Position numbers and translations under genes: made by a program. This document shows, piece by piece, positions 13,461 through 25,175 of a stretch of DNA of 64,000 nt. Below the pieces are notes generated by a model. It was not told the DNA's origin. It saw only the letters and a program-made list of their open reading frames with translations, and ran no database searches. This stretch comes from Vanilla planifolia (lineage: Eukaryota; Streptophyta; Magnoliopsida; Asparagales; Orchidaceae), in NCBI GenBank assembly GCA_023846275.1, contig JAIUJO010000086.1:992690-1056689 (forward strand), written 5' to 3'. Positions within the stretch are counted from its first letter, which is position 1. Each line of letters begins with the position of its first letter.

Positions 13461-14330
13461 TCTCATGAGGACGTTCATCATCATAGTTCTTGTTGAGCAA
13501 TGTCCTATCTAAATTCCCTTCCTCAAATAATGTTGAAGAATATATTTATGAAATTTGTTATACCATAATCATTCTTGTCTTCTAACTCTTTTTCATAATC
13601 TTTCATGTCTTCAAAATCTACATGTTTTTAATGCATAATTTCTTCAAACAAACCTTGAGTAGATTCCATTACAACTAAGGTTTCCTTGTTAAACTACTTA
13701 TAGATCAATCTATTTGAAGAATGTTACAAACAGATAGCCTCCATTAACTTGGTTCTTAATCTCCAATTTTTATCTTACATTTTGATGTAACACTTCCATC
13801 CAAAAGTGCTTGAGTTTTAATATTTAGTTTTCTTGTTATTATAAAGTAAGAATAGTATATTATTCATGACTTGTATGTAAATAAATCAATTTAGATATTA
13901 GGATAAATAAAATGTCTTAAATTAATAGTACGTTATGTTACAATGGTCCTATATCACCTAGAGAAAAGCAATAAAAGCTATGAATGCTATAAGAAGAGAG
14001 CAGCATCGTTTGATGCATAACATTGAAGAAACCTAATTGAGTATTGAAAATAGACAATTGAGAGATAAATGCATATCTATAACAAATAAATGGAACATTG
14101 TTATATTGGTAGTTGTGACATATTGATAACCAAATGTTACTGTCCTGAACTAGCATGATAATACTTGTAAGATTAAAAAAATATTTGTAGGTAGGGATGC
14201 TGGTTTAAACTAAATGAGAATGATATTATCTACCACAAAAATACATAATTTCCTATTATCGCCACATTTTTTACAAAACAATAGGTCAAAAATACATTGA
14301 TAATGATGCTATTATATCCTTTAAATATAT
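13460..14330 (-). repeat. Copia integrase-end repeat, copy 1
   Basis: First copy of the tandem unit. Read on the - strand it gives DGSVTSK, then KLMEAICL, NKETLVVMESTQ and FEEIMH, a decayed form of the copia integrase end in which '.D..K....IFLGYS....AYRV.NK.T..V.ES..V.FDE' is usual; an acidic run with repeated D and E follows, as in the family. It aligns by eye with copy 2 over nearly its full length, including the segment upstream of the integrase reading (roughly 13,900-14,330), whose content I do not recognise. Confidence 0.7.
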
Positions 14331-14569
14331 TAGACTTGGCTATAACTAAAATTCATTTCTCGAGGCTTCACTTGCATTTTAAAGAACAAGTTTTTATGTT
14401 GACAGCATGTACATAATTTTTATTTAATGAGAGGCATGGGTTTGTACTCAAGAAGACAGGTCACTTAGAATTGAATCACTAAGATGATTTTAATTGTATA
14501 TTAACTCCTTTCATGCAACCATATCCTTGTGTTTTAAATTTTTAAATATAATTTATAAGCTTTATGTAA

Positions 14570-14740
14570 GAGACAAGGATTCCTTTCTCATCTTACTCAC
14601 CTTGTAATCAAGCAAATAGAAAAACTCACCCATTATGTCAACCTCAAATCCTGCACCAATAAGCTTACTAATTTGTTCATATAAATCAAAGTTGGTTGAT
14701 CCAAATATGTTCTTGTTTGCATAATTTGTTGGACTTGAAG
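14570..14740 (-). pseudogene. Copia reverse transcriptase fragment
   Basis: On the - strand from about 14,720 downwards the translation reads NKNIFGSTNFDLYEQISKL and then GFEVDIMGEFFYLLDYKV. This is the part of copia RT immediately after the catalytic YVDD box, where 'DI.FGS.N..L...F...M...FEMS.MGEL.FFLGL.V' is typical. The catalytic box itself is not preserved, and the reading is lost after about 14,580. The fragment sits between copies 1 and 2 of the integrase-end repeat, where RT would be expected downstream of integrase, so it fits copy 2 upstream of it on the - strand. Confidence 0.75.
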
Positions 14741-15590
14741 ATGTTCATCAGTGCAGTTCTTTTTTAACAAAGAACTACACAAATTCTGTTCCAAAAATAA
14801 TTTTTAAGTAGAAATTTACTAAGTTCGTCATACAATAATCTTTTTGTGTCTTCTTATGTATTCTCAAAATCTTCCATGTCTTCCAAATCTTCTAATTTTT
14901 ATGTATAATTCCATTAAACACAACATGAGTAGATTCCATTATAACAAAGGTTTCCTTGTTAAAATGGTTATAAGTGTATCTATTTGAAGTATATAAGAAA
15001 TAGGTAGGCTCCATTAATTTTTTTTAATATCCAATTTCTATCCTACCTTTTGATGTAACACCTCCATCCTAAAAAGCCAAAGTTTTAATGTTTAAGCTAT
15101 TTGTTATTTCAAAGTAATATATTTTCTTATTCATAATTGGTTTAATAAAAAATCTATTAAGATATTTTGTTAAATAGAACATTTTAAATTATTAAGACAT
15201 TATGGATTTGTGATCCTATGCCACAAAAATAAAAGTAATAGAAGCTGTCAATGCTTTTAGAGGAGAGCATCGTTGTTTGATTCATAACATTGAAGAAGCC
15301 TAACTATGTATTTAGATATACAATTGAAATATAAATGTCATATCTACCACAAATAGATCTAATATTATTATATTGGTAGTTGTAACATACTAATAGCCAA
15401 GCATTATTGTCCTAAACTAGGATAATAATAAGTGTGAGATTAAAACAAACATATGTGTAGGTAGAGAGGTTGATTTAAACTAAATGAGAATGACATTATC
15501 TACCATAAACATACATATTTTTCCTATTATGATCACATTTTTTGCAAACCAATAAGTCAAATATTTGTTGATAAAGATTTTATTATATCC
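14740..15590 (-). repeat. Copia integrase-end repeat, copy 2
   Basis: Second copy of the tandem unit. The - strand reads DGGVTSKGRIEIGY near 15,060, then FLYTSNRYTYNHFNKETF and VIMESTHVVFNGIIH near 14,990-14,910, the clearest integrase C-terminal reading of the three. The RT fragment follows directly below it on the same strand, as in an intact pol. Copy 2 is therefore probably the original and copies 1 and 3 the duplicates, but this is inference. Confidence 0.75.
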
Positions 15591-15599
15591 TTATTTTCC

Positions 15600-16210
15600 A
15601 TTTTTTTATTTTTCTTCCAATTTTATTTTTTCAAAATCTTGAATGTGCTCCAAATCTACAACTTTTTTTGATGCATATATCCATAAAACATTGCTTGAGT
15701 AGATTGTTTTACAACTAACGTTCCCTTGTCAAATGGTTTATAGTTCTTTTTATTTTTAGAATATCATAAACCGATAACATCCATGAACTTGGTTTTTTAT
15801 GTCCAATTCATATCTTACATGCTGATGTAACACCTCCATCTAAACGTTGCAAAAGTTTTCATATATGGGCTTCTTATTATTACAAAGTACATACAATGTT
15901 TTATTTATAATTTTTTAATGATAAATCAATTCAAACAATAAGACAAATAGAATAACTTGAATTATTCTATTATTATGATTTGGAGATACTATATCACCAA
16001 GTGAAAAGTAAAAGTACATACCAATTCTTTAAGAAGTGCAAAGCTTTCTGATATATAACATAGAGAAAGTTCAATTAAATATTTAGATAGATAATTAAGA
16101 GAAATATGTTATATCCATAACAAATATAAGGAACTTTACTATTTACATTTTTGTATATTGATTGTCACAAGCTGAACTTAACAAACATGATGACGTGTGA
16201 AAGAATAAAA
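15600..16210 (-). repeat. Copia integrase-end repeat, copy 3
   Basis: Third, shorter copy, abutting copy 2. The - strand reads DGGVTSACKI near 15,835, then KNKKNYKPFDKGTLVVK and QSTQAMF. It lacks the upstream part of the unit on one side and fades near 16,210. Confidence 0.65.
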
Positions 16211-17900
16211 CCCAAATAGTTGTAAGTTTGAAAATGAGGTTCTTGACCCGAAAAACTCATTTCACTTATCAAGAGAACATTTTTGACAAAACAATATATT
16301 ACATAAGGATTCCAAAATTATACCATACTTTTGGAAAAGGATTTGTGATCCATGTGATACTCAACTAATGTCTAACACAACATTTTAGGCTCAAAATAAA
16401 AGACAATGAAAGTGAATATTTAAAACACTTAAGAATATATTAAGGCAATGCAAATTATGTTTTAATGACAAATAAGATAAATATTTCACTTTCAATTAAT
16501 TTTCTTACAACAACAATTATTAGTCTAGCATAAAGATGACACTATACAAAGTATTACATAAAATGATGTCTTAATTATAGTTATACTAATATGAACAAAC
16601 TAACAGTAGTCTAATTGAAATAGTAATGGCTTTTTATTCTATTAAGAAGATCTAAATATTCAAAAAAAGAATTCAAATGAAATAGATTTACTCAACAAAA
16701 ATTATGATAAGAAAATTAAGAAAGTGGACTTTTGGAAGAGGAGCATATATTTTTAAAGGTAGGTCCTATGAAATGCATTGCAATATTTGGAAAAAGAGAA
16801 TAATTGAAGGCAAGACATTTTGTGTCTTTGTAGATTATTGAAATAAATTGTTTTATTATTTATAAGATAGTTTTATCATTATCATTGCTAGAGTACATCA
16901 TGTATTTTGTCTTTCGAACTTTAAAAAACTTTTTGGTAATGGCACTTATATATGTAAATACGATCAAGCAACATGATGCTGCATCCTAAATTAGTTTATA
17001 AGGAAATTCAAATGGCATTCTTAACAATAAAAATCAAGAAACTATAGAAAAGGAGCATCTTATGGGCAAATTATACTAACAAATAGATACTTGGGAAGTC
17101 AAGGAAGGGATGCTTTGGAGACATCAAAACAATTTTTTAATTTCAATGGTTAAATTTTTTTACAAAGGGACAATTTCAAAATAACTAAAAGCCATTAAGA
17201 TTCATTTAATGTTTATTGAAATAATGTAAGTGCATCAAAATTTATTTAAAATGCCACGAAATGAAATTTGCATATGGATATTTTTGTATAACATCACAAA
17301 GACTATTATTTGGAAAACTAATTATGTGGAGAGGAAGTCAAATATGCAAGAAAAAAATCAAAAGGAATCTCAAATAATAATTCTACTTGAATTGAAAGAG
17401 GATATGTCATAGAAAGAAAACCCAAAACATATTAAAAATGACGTTAATTTAATTATAAGGGAATTTTTAAAGAAAATTTAATAAAAGTGCCAAACTAGAA
17501 ACATATGAATATTTTAGTGTAATAAAGACTCCATGGAGTATTTTTTTATGAAATTGGTCAAAAGACTTTTGAATGTCATTTGTAGTAGAATGTGGAAGAA
17601 ATACAAATCATTATAAGGTTTATATCACAAGGCGTATCAAACAAAAAATAAATATACTAAAAAAGGAGAATATCAAGAGGAATTTAATCGATAACAAAGA
17701 TAATACATGTAGGAGAGAAATACAAAAAATGTTGTAAAGGTTAGGAGGAGGGAAAGAAATAAGATAATTTGAAAGTTCCTTCAAGAAAGATCAAACTTAT
17801 TATTGTAAGTTGAGACCAAATAGTTCTATAAATGGATGGAATGGTCCACAAATATTGTAGAATGGAATTAGTGTCACCATCCACGAATAGTCAATAGTTT
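16210..17900. other. Unassigned, mildly coding-like DNA
   Basis: The + strand between about 16,700 and 17,850 has longer readable pieces with charged residues (for example 17,230-17,412, rich in K, E, N and Q), suggesting a retroelement gag or spacer, but I could not match it to a family. The lower end of the copia 3' LTR may reach into the upper part of this stretch. Confidence 0.35.
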
Positions 17901-19384
17901 GATTATAATTTCAAACAGTATTGGATGGTTAATGTATTGTGGTTTTCACCCTTAGTCATGATGCTTTGTTTGATGACGAAATCTTATGTTTTACTAATGA
18001 CTTTTCTAGTAGAATAGTATGTAATGTTTTGTTAAGTTCTAAAAGGTTGGTTCATATCTATTTGTTATTTCATGAAAAAATTTTGTCATAGCAGCTTAAA
18101 AGTCAAGATAAAGTTGTTTCAAGCACTACTTCTAAATAGCATGATCTTTCCAAAAATGACTAATATAATGGCTTAACTAATGGCAAATAAATTAATCATC
18201 ATGTGTGACTGATTTGTGGGTCAACACTAAGACTATAAAGGTGGATGAGTTCATGTAGTTTGATCAAGGTGGATTGGAACTGGGTCAACTATTCCAATTG
18301 GATGAGACCTGGATCGTTTGATTCATCGATGAAAAAGTTGGGAAAAATCTCACTAGTAGGACTCAAACATAGATAAATATGAGTCATTCAATTCATTGAG
18401 AGATTATTTGAAAATTCAAAAATAATAAAAAATTTTCAATGAAGTTGGAGATGATCTTGGTCATCAAATTTCGAGCTAGGATCAAGCACTCATAGTTGAT
18501 GGCACATTTATCATCCAGTCAAAGCTCGAATGGTGAGAAATAAAGCATGTTTTAATTACTAAGTTGTTAGAGAAATGCTAGTCACGTATTGTTGAAAAGA
18601 AAAGTTGTTTTCTCTTTATAATATCTTTCATGGGTACATAATGCTAGCCATATTGGGTTTGGCTCCCTCCTTTGTGTTGGGTATTTCATCACCTAGGAGA
18701 CTCATATGTTTATAAGTCATTTCGTGGTTACAAGAATGAATTTTCATACTAAATCGAAGATCGTTGCCTTTCATTCTCTACCTTACCCATATCTTGTTCA
18801 GGTCACACCATGACTAATTTTGTAGCTTATTTTTAACTTGTTTCCCAACCCGATGTTACCAAACACAGTTGGCCTTGGCCGACATAAGCACTTTGCACTT
18901 TGGTAAATTGGGGTGCAACTTCAATTTTTTTTAATTAAGAAAATTTAACATAATTAATTTTTTTTTATTGATAATTTAACATTTGTCATGAAGTTTGGCA
19001 AAGATGCATTACATAGATTTAATAAAAAAAGAGTTTGAGATGAAATTGAAATCTTATAAATTTCATAAATCAAAGATAAGATGAACAAGTTCATTACAAA
19101 AATAAGAATGTGAATGTAAGACAAATGGAGGTGTATCTCATAATTAATAGGCTAACATTCTATTTTATAATAAAGATATTGACTTTTTCAAAGTTGATGT
19201 GCATCTCTTTAATCTTTGAAGCTCACTAAACATTTTAAGATGTTTTGTTGAACACTAATTCACCATCTTCAAAGATATTAGGTTTGATAATTAAAACAAA
19301 ACCTACTTCACATTGAACAAGCTCATTAGAATAAAAACTTAAAAGTTTATGACCTAACTCATCAAACACAATGGTAACTTAACA
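17900..19384 (-). repeat. Copia 3' LTR
   Basis: The right edge is set by the adjacent polypurine tract: on the - strand the LTR opens with TGTTAAG at 19,384. It shares blocks with the LTRs at 23.83-25.17 and 44.9-46.64 kb, for example the GATGAGAYCTGGRTC block (18,260-18,290) and the region around 19,140-19,350 with 'CAAGCTCATTA'. It keeps the central, more GC-rich part (about 18,400-18,900) that the 5' LTR has lost. The left edge near 17,900 is estimated from where alignment to the 5' LTR fades. Confidence 0.75.
18612..18625 (-). promoter_or_regulatory. Possible TATA box in the copia LTR
   Basis: The - strand reads ATTATAAAGAG within the central part of the LTR. Its position inside an LTR that once drove element transcription makes a TATA box plausible. 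In DNA this AT-rich the motif alone is weak evidence, and the third LTR copy shows no obvious counterpart. Confidence 0.25.
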
Positions 19385-19397
19385 ATCTCTCCCTTTT
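19385..19397 (-). promoter_or_regulatory. Polypurine tract of copia element
   Basis: On the - strand AAAAGGGAGAGAT lies immediately upstream of the LTR start TGTTAAG. This purine run is the RNase H-resistant primer for plus-strand synthesis, and its position next to the LTR fixes the LTR edge. Confidence 0.8.
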
Positions 19398-19559
19398 CAT
19401 GAGTACAAAACATAAATATTTTGATAAAAAATAACAAGTAAAAAAAAAATTTATTATCATATGTCATATTAAAAATGAAAAGCTTTTGCTCCCACTTAAT
19501 TCATGCTCTCTTTACTACATGTTCCTACTCAATAATTTAAACCACGATTATTCTCCCTA

Positions 19560-20150
19560 TTTAATATTATGAAAACGAAGATATAATTTAAACTATTTTA
19601 ATTAGACCCAATTATTTTTTTATGATTGGAAAATTGATTAGTTGTAATGAATTTTGTAAATATATCTTCCAAATTTTATTCTGGTAGAAACATATATGAA
19701 TTTTATTTAGCCTTTAGCAACTTTATCTCTCATAAATTATATCTTACACTATGTGTTAGCTTCAAGAATAATGAACTTGATTCTTGCTAAAGCTAGGGTA
19801 CAAATATTATCAACTTTAATGGGAATATGTGAGACATCTAAATGATAATCTTGAAATTATTATCACAAGCATAACTCTTTGGTAAAAAAATTATCAATCA
19901 CTATATGCTCAGCTTTTTTGGTCAATATAACTATACAATTTTTTCTTCTTTCTTCACCATGAAACTAAAATATTTCCTAGAAATTGACATGTACCTAAGG
20001 TTTTTTTCAGCTTAGAAAGTCAAAATATGTGAAACTTATGAGATCTCATGAACGAGCATTTTTAAGGTGCCTTAAGCCTACATTCATTTTACTTTTTACA
20101 TATTTGAAGATTACTAGGTCTACCTTTATATGACTTAGGATTTTATTGAT
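19560..20150 (-). pseudogene. Copia RNase H fragment
   Basis: RNase H removes the RNA of the RNA:DNA hybrid during element replication. The - strand reads TLGTCQFLGNILVSW near 20,000-19,955, the conserved 'TSG.C.FLG..L.SW.S.KQ' start of copia RNase H. Then HIPIKVDNICTLALA near 19,830 recalls 'IPI.CDN.SAI.L', MRDKVAKG near 19,725 recalls the 'IRD.V..GDI' block, and a degraded 'LADIFTKPL' region follows near 19,680. Order and spacing agree with the family. Frameshifts and stops lie between the blocks. Confidence 0.8.
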
Positions 20151-21305
20151 ATCTAGCACATAAGCCAAGACAAAATAACATATCTAATTTACTTACCATA
20201 TGGTACAGAAAGGATCTAACAAGTAGTTTGTAAAGTTTTTTATCAATGTGGTTCTTGATTTCATCTTAATCAAAATTTACTAATTTGTTCATTAGAATCT
20301 TCCTATTTTTTATATTTTCATACCTAAATTTCTTGAATAAATATTTTAAATAAATAGTTTATGAAATAAAAATCTCATCTTTTAATTACACAATTTGTAA
20401 TCTTAAGAAGAAATTCATCTAACTGATTAAACTTATCTAAAACTCCCTTACAACTAAGTCACAAAGATCCTTACAAATTTTTATTTGTGCTTCCAAAAAT
20501 TATGTCATCGACATAAACGTGTGCATAATAAATAATTAACTAAATATTTTAGTAATAGTGTCTTATCTATTTTTTTCTTATCTAAAATAACTATTAACAA
20601 GGTAATTAACCATTCTATGATACCACGAATGAGGAGCTTGCATAAAGCCATAAAATTTCTTCTTAAGCTTATATACATACTCACAATGTACATGGGTCTC
20701 AAAACCTGGAGGTTATTTTACACGTAGATATTCTTTTCATATTCTATTTTAAAATAGATATTTTACATCCATTTCAAATATTCTAAAATTCGAATGATAG
20801 GAAAATGCAAAGAGAAGTGCAATGGTGTCTATAATCCTATTACTAGTATAAATGACTACTCAAAATATATACCATCCACTTGGCTATAACCCTTAACAAT
20901 AGATCTACCTTTGTTTCTTGTGATCAATTCAATTTTATCTTATTTATTTTAAAATATTCCTTTAGTTTGTATCACTTTTTTATCACCAGGCCTAAAAACT
21001 AGTTCCCACACTTGGTTTTTCTCAAGCTATTATGGCTCTTCTTTCATTATATGAACCTAATAGTGAATCCTATTTGCTTCTCCTATAGATACTAGTTCTA
21101 TGAAAGATACAAGTACACTATGATTAATTTCTCTTATGGAAGCTCTACTCCAAACTCCTAAATTACCTTCTCTTATAATTGATTTTTTTGGATGTGAAGC
21201 TTGGTACACCAAATCTTTTGGTAATTGATCACTAGTCTCGTCTACTTTTATTTTACTTTCTCTTTCACCTTCATCTTCACTCAAGTTTAAGGTCTTTATG
21301 GACAT
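20150..21305 (-). pseudogene. Copia linker and reverse transcriptase
   Basis: An 82-codon open piece (21,305-21,057) reads as the acidic linker between integrase and RT, ending with LPKDLVYQASHPKKSI and GVWSRASIRE, which matches the family's 'HP...I.GD...GV.TRSS' block. RT starts near 21,010 with EKNQVWELVFRPGDKKVI ('N.VWELV.RP....VIGTKW'), continues with KGYSQVDGI, and shows YVYKLKKKFYGF and QAPHSWYHRM near 20,680-20,610 ('VYKLKKALYGLKQAPRAWY'). The catalytic box YVDD is intact at 20,504-20,515 and is followed by IIFGST. The frame is broken many times elsewhere, so an intact box does not mean activity. Confidence 0.9.
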
Positions 21306-21479
21306 TGTCTATTCATCTAAAGTTTTAATACTTTCTTATAAGTAGACTCATCAGTCACTATATTCATTAGTTTCTATACATTTTGAGTATGTATGCTATA
21401 AACTCTATAAGTTTCCATAAAAGAAAGTATCCGGTAAAACTTCCTAGGCACAATTTTTCATAAAACCTATTCAATTTGG

Positions 21480-22330
21480 ACCTTCAATTATTAAGAATGT
21501 TGTAAGCATATCCAAAAACATGAAAGTAGCTAACACTATGTTTTTTATTAATAAATAACTCATAGGGAGTTTTCTTAAGTAATAGACTTAAATTAATTCT
21601 ATTTATTGCATTACAAGTTGTTTTAGTTCCCTTGGCACAAAGGTATTTTGATAGGTTGTATTTGATTAACATAGTTGTATCCATCACTATCAAGGGCCAA
21701 TTCCTTCTTTTTATAATCAAATTTTATTGATGCAGATGAGGATATGAAAATTGTTGCCCCTTATTTTTAACTATCTTATCTTTATGACATTGAATAAAAT
21801 TTAATTTGACATAGGTTTCCTCTTCAAAATTTTTTTATCAAATTAACAAAGATTTCAAATGTCTCACTCTTGCTCTTAAGAAATATAACTCAACTATATC
21901 TAGAAGAATCATCAATAATCATAAATCCATATTTTTTCATCTAAACTCTAGAGTTGTGTAGGTCTAAAATGGCCTAAATAAATTATCCTTAAAGATTTAG
22001 AAGAAATATTTAACTAGCCTTTGTTATTTGCAAGATTCATACATTTTTAAACTAGCTTTGTTTTGCTTGAGAAGATCTATAATTACACCTAGCTTACTTG
22101 TTTTCTTTAATGTAGAAAGGCATACATGACAAAATATGATTATCTTCTTCTTAAGCTTTTCTCCAAGTGTTAGCCATTTATTTGGGCCACATCTTATTGA
22201 GATAAGATTTGATATATGTCAATTCATTTGTCTTGAGCATCCATTATCCAACTCTCAAGAGTTATATTTTTATTTTTTCTCTATATAAGGCTACATAAAT
22301 TATAAAATTTTTACTTAGTAATCAGAAAAT
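21480..22330 (-). pseudogene. Copia protease end and integrase
   Basis: The protease remnant is at 22,257-22,233, where the - strand reads DNGCSRQ in place of the usual aspartic-protease DSGCS box. The integrase core is heavily broken between 22,100 and 21,720; a degraded 'KYGFMIIDD' reading near 21,930 recalls the catalytic strand. The better preserved end at 21,720-21,484 reads NLSKYLCAKGTKTTCNAINR and then LLKKTPYELF and SVSYFHVFGYAYNILNN. These are the family's 'LP..FW.EA..TACY..NR', 'KTPYEL' and 'HVFGC.C.I.N' blocks. The cysteine of FGC is Tyr here. No complete catalytic triad can be shown. Confidence 0.85.
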
Positions 22331-23059
22331 GTAACTTTTATTTACTTTATTTATAAGAATAATTCCAAAGTATTTTACCTAATTTGATAATCCTTAATGA
22401 TTGTCTCAAAAATAATATATCTCTACAAAATGTTTGTGAAGGTGACTTATTTTAAATTCACTATTCTGTAACCTTAGGAAACCAATCAAGCTTGGCTTAA
22501 TCATTTGAAACAAGTCTTTAAACTACAAATATTTTTCCTAATTTGACAATCCTTAATAGTATGATCTTTTGTACAACAACATAAGTTTGTAATATTTAAA
22601 ATATTATGCATATACAAAAGATGACATATAATTATGTTTAGAAAAATAAACATCATGTGAAATATTAGGAAATTTTGTTGGTTAAATAGAATAATTTTTT
22701 TTCAAACTCAATTTTTTTCCAATGAAGCACCCTTAATAATCATGAAATCATTTTCATTATATAACTTTTTTCAATCTCCTTTCATCAAAAACAAAATGAT
22801 CATTTTCTTATAAAATATTTTATTATTTTTATGCATAGATATTAAAGAAGTTAAAATATTAATAACTTCTTCGTAATTATTTTTACTATCTTTAGGTGGC
22901 CTAGAGAATCTCTTACCTTTTTATTCTTCACCTAATGTACTTCATTCATTATCATTTGCAATGAAGCATTTTATTTCTTTGTCCTCACTACTTCAAGTTT
23001 TGGAGTCTAATTCTTCTTAAGCACTCCATGCAACTTGAAAATTTTTCTTTTTTGTAATT

Positions 23060-23800
23060 CATTTATTTTATTTTTACTTTTTAGAGTATTTGAGTTGTGG
23101 AAAATCTGGTATAATAGAGTTAGTTTCACAACAATCATAGCATCTTGGTGTCTTATTCTTCTCCCATCTATTTTTTACAAATTCTTATTAACAAAACTTT
23201 TTGCCAAATTTTTGTTTAAACTTTGAAGCAAAAGTTTTACTTCCACCTCCAAGTCCATAGAATTTATAGATGTCATATGTATATTCTCTTTTTTTTGCTT
23301 TAAAGGCTAATGATTCTTTGTACCTTGCTCCATCATTTCTTGCTTATGGAGGGCACCTTTTCAACTCTTCTATTCATCTCAATCTCTATAATTAGAAAAT
23401 TCTCCATGTAACTCGTCGAACGTTAGTTTGTTATGTCTTTGACAACCTTTATTACTATTGTATGAGGACGACACTTATTGCATGGAATCCTTACTAATTT
23501 TCCTAAAATATATAAATTGAGAAACTTGTTTCTAAGATTTTCTAAACCATTAGTAATATTAGTAAATAGTGTAGGCATATACTTTATAGTTTCTCTTGAA
23601 TTTATCCTAAAGAACACATAATCATATGTAAGAAGATTTACCTTTATCTCTTTAACTTATAATGTGCCTCCATATATTATGTCTAAATTTTTCCAAACTT
23701 CATGTAAAGTACATAAATTCATAACTTGATTAAATTTACTTGGAGATATACCACAATAAAAATAGTTGAGTGTTATTGTATTTAATTGTGTCATTCTCAC
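23060..23800 (-). pseudogene. Copia gag (UBN2 type) with zinc knuckle
   Basis: Gag forms the virus-like particle and its zinc knuckle binds element RNA. The - strand between 23,720 and 23,400 reads LHEVWKNLDIIYGGTL, VKEIKVNLLTYDYVFF, and further on TNITNGLENLRN and a KLVRIP block, matching the UBN2 pattern 'A.E.W..L...YEG...VK..K...L...YE.F.M' with the downstream 'F..I.NGL..LG' helix. At 23,140-23,095 a CYDCCETNSIIPDFP reading occupies the place of the CX2CX4HX4C knuckle; the first two cysteines remain but the His and the last Cys are lost. Several stops break the frame. Confidence 0.8.
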
Positions 23801-23818
23801 TTGTTTTTTAGAGAACCC

Positions 23819-23830
23819 ACTTTTATACTA
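23819..23830 (-). promoter_or_regulatory. Degenerate primer-binding site
   Basis: The + strand reads ACTTTTATACTA followed by ATTGG at the inner edge of the 5' LTR. Plant copia elements commonly have GCTCTGATACCA here (complement of the initiator-Met tRNA 3' end), followed by ATTGG. Eight of the twelve positions agree, and the differences are mostly C-to-T or G-to-A type. The position beside the LTR supports the call. Confidence 0.65.
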
Positions 23831-23831
23831 A

Positions 23832-25175
23832 TTGGAATAAAAACAACTATATTAATCCCACATAAGGTGTTGTATTATAAGTTTTAGAATAATTTTTTTA
23901 TTTTTTTTTTGTTTATTAAAAAATCTTTACAAAAATAATTTTATCTTTGTAGAAAAATTTATTTTTATATATTTTTCATTTTTTATTTTTATGATTAAAA
24001 AAAATTAAATTAATATAATGAAGTCTTAAAAATGTTCCTTTCAAACTAGAACCTACACCTACTCCCAACTAAAGTCATAAAAATCGTCACAACCAAAAGC
24101 TTTACAACTTATAGTTTTTTCTTACGAGTTACCTATAACTTACTAGCTTTAATGAGTTTAATTATAACACAGGATTTCGTAAGCTTAAAAGTTACTTAGG
24201 TTTTTATGACATCAAAGTAAACTAAGGCTTTTATAAATATTGTGCCACCTATCCCAAATGAAAAAGTATAAATATAACTAGAAGGAAAAAGCATGATGAA
24301 TTTGTACAATTTTTTATGCTTGTTTATTAAAGAATAAGGATTAATGAGCTTAAAATTATTATGATAATAAGAAATTAAAAGTTTAAAGGTTCTACGGCTA
24401 GCTAAAAGAATTTTGAGATTTTGTGAAAAACTAAGTTATAATTATTGTCAAAAGATTTTATTATAGTAGAATATCCATTGTGCTTTGTTTAGATCTCAAA
24501 TATTATTTCATGTTCAATAGTTATTTCATGAATACTAATTTTTTTTAGATGAAAACAATTTGATCAAAGTTGTTAAAAATTTAAGAAAAAGTCATTTCAA
24601 ATGATCCTTCCAAACAGCTTTAAAAGCTCTTCGAAAAAACTCAAAATATTTATTCGAATTAGTTAGTGCAATGGCTAAAATAATGACAATGGAATTAGCA
24701 ATTAGGTGGGATCAACCAGGACAATTGCATCTTACTAGAGAGGTTATGGATTATTAAATGAGAGATTATTAAATAGATGAGCTCTTGATGGTTAGAAAAA
24801 GACAGATAAGATGTAGGACATCCGATCAGTTAAGATGAGATCTAGATCGTTTGATGAATTGTTTATAAAGGATAAAAGCCCTACTATAAAACATTTAAAT
24901 AATTATTTAAAAGTAAATAAAGATGTTCATTGCAATCAATAAACTAATATTCTATTTTATAATAGAAAACATATTTACAAATTTTATGCATATGTTTTCA
25001 ATCCTTGAATCTTTTTACATACTTTTAGATTCTTCAAAGACCTTTAATTCATTATCTTCGAAGATACATCACTTGTTTAATAAAATTAAATCTGATTCAC
25101 CTTAATCAGGCCTATTAGGAACAAATAAGATGCTTTTATTTCTTGACTCATCAAAGGTAAAGGTAGCCAAGAAAA
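23832..25175 (-). repeat. Copia 5' LTR with internal deletion
   Basis: This LTR lies between the primer-binding site and about 25,170, where a 'GACTCATCAAA' stretch aligns with the end of the 3' LTR. It shares the block with GATGAGATCTAGATCGTTTG (24,834-24,853) and the 'CTAATATTCTATTTTATAATA' region near 24,945 with the other two LTR copies. The central GC-rich part of roughly 0.6-1 kb present in the other copies is absent between about 24,870 and 24,900. The remainder aligns well with the copy at 45 kb, for example the GCTAGCTAAAAGAATTT block at 24,398. Confidence 0.75.

Larger units (their letters stand above)
13460..16210 (-). mobile_element. Ty1/copia pol remnant with triplicated integrase end
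   Basis: This is a - strand copia remnant in which one segment of roughly 0.6-0.87 kb is present three times (13.46-14.33, 14.74-15.59, 15.60-16.21 kb), with an RT fragment between the first two. Each copy shows the integrase C-terminal (SH3-like) reading, so the repeated unit is element sequence and not a host gene. No LTR, primer-binding site or polypurine tract was found for it. It lies only 1.7 kb from the better preserved copia element to the right but does not overlap it; whether they are the same family is unclear. Confidence 0.7.
17900..25175 (-). mobile_element. Near-complete decayed Ty1/copia element
   Basis: LTR retrotransposon on the - strand with all parts in copia order: 5' LTR (23.83-25.17 kb), primer-binding site, gag, protease, integrase, RT, RNase H, polypurine tract and 3' LTR (about 17.9-19.38 kb). 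Integrase before RT defines Ty1/copia. The UBN2-type gag, the zinc knuckle and the 'IFGSTN' stretch after the catalytic box suggest the SIRE/Maximus group of plants, but that finer placement is tentative. Stops and frameshifts occur throughout and the two LTRs have diverged strongly, so the insertion is old. Target-site duplications could not be recognised. Confidence 0.88.
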
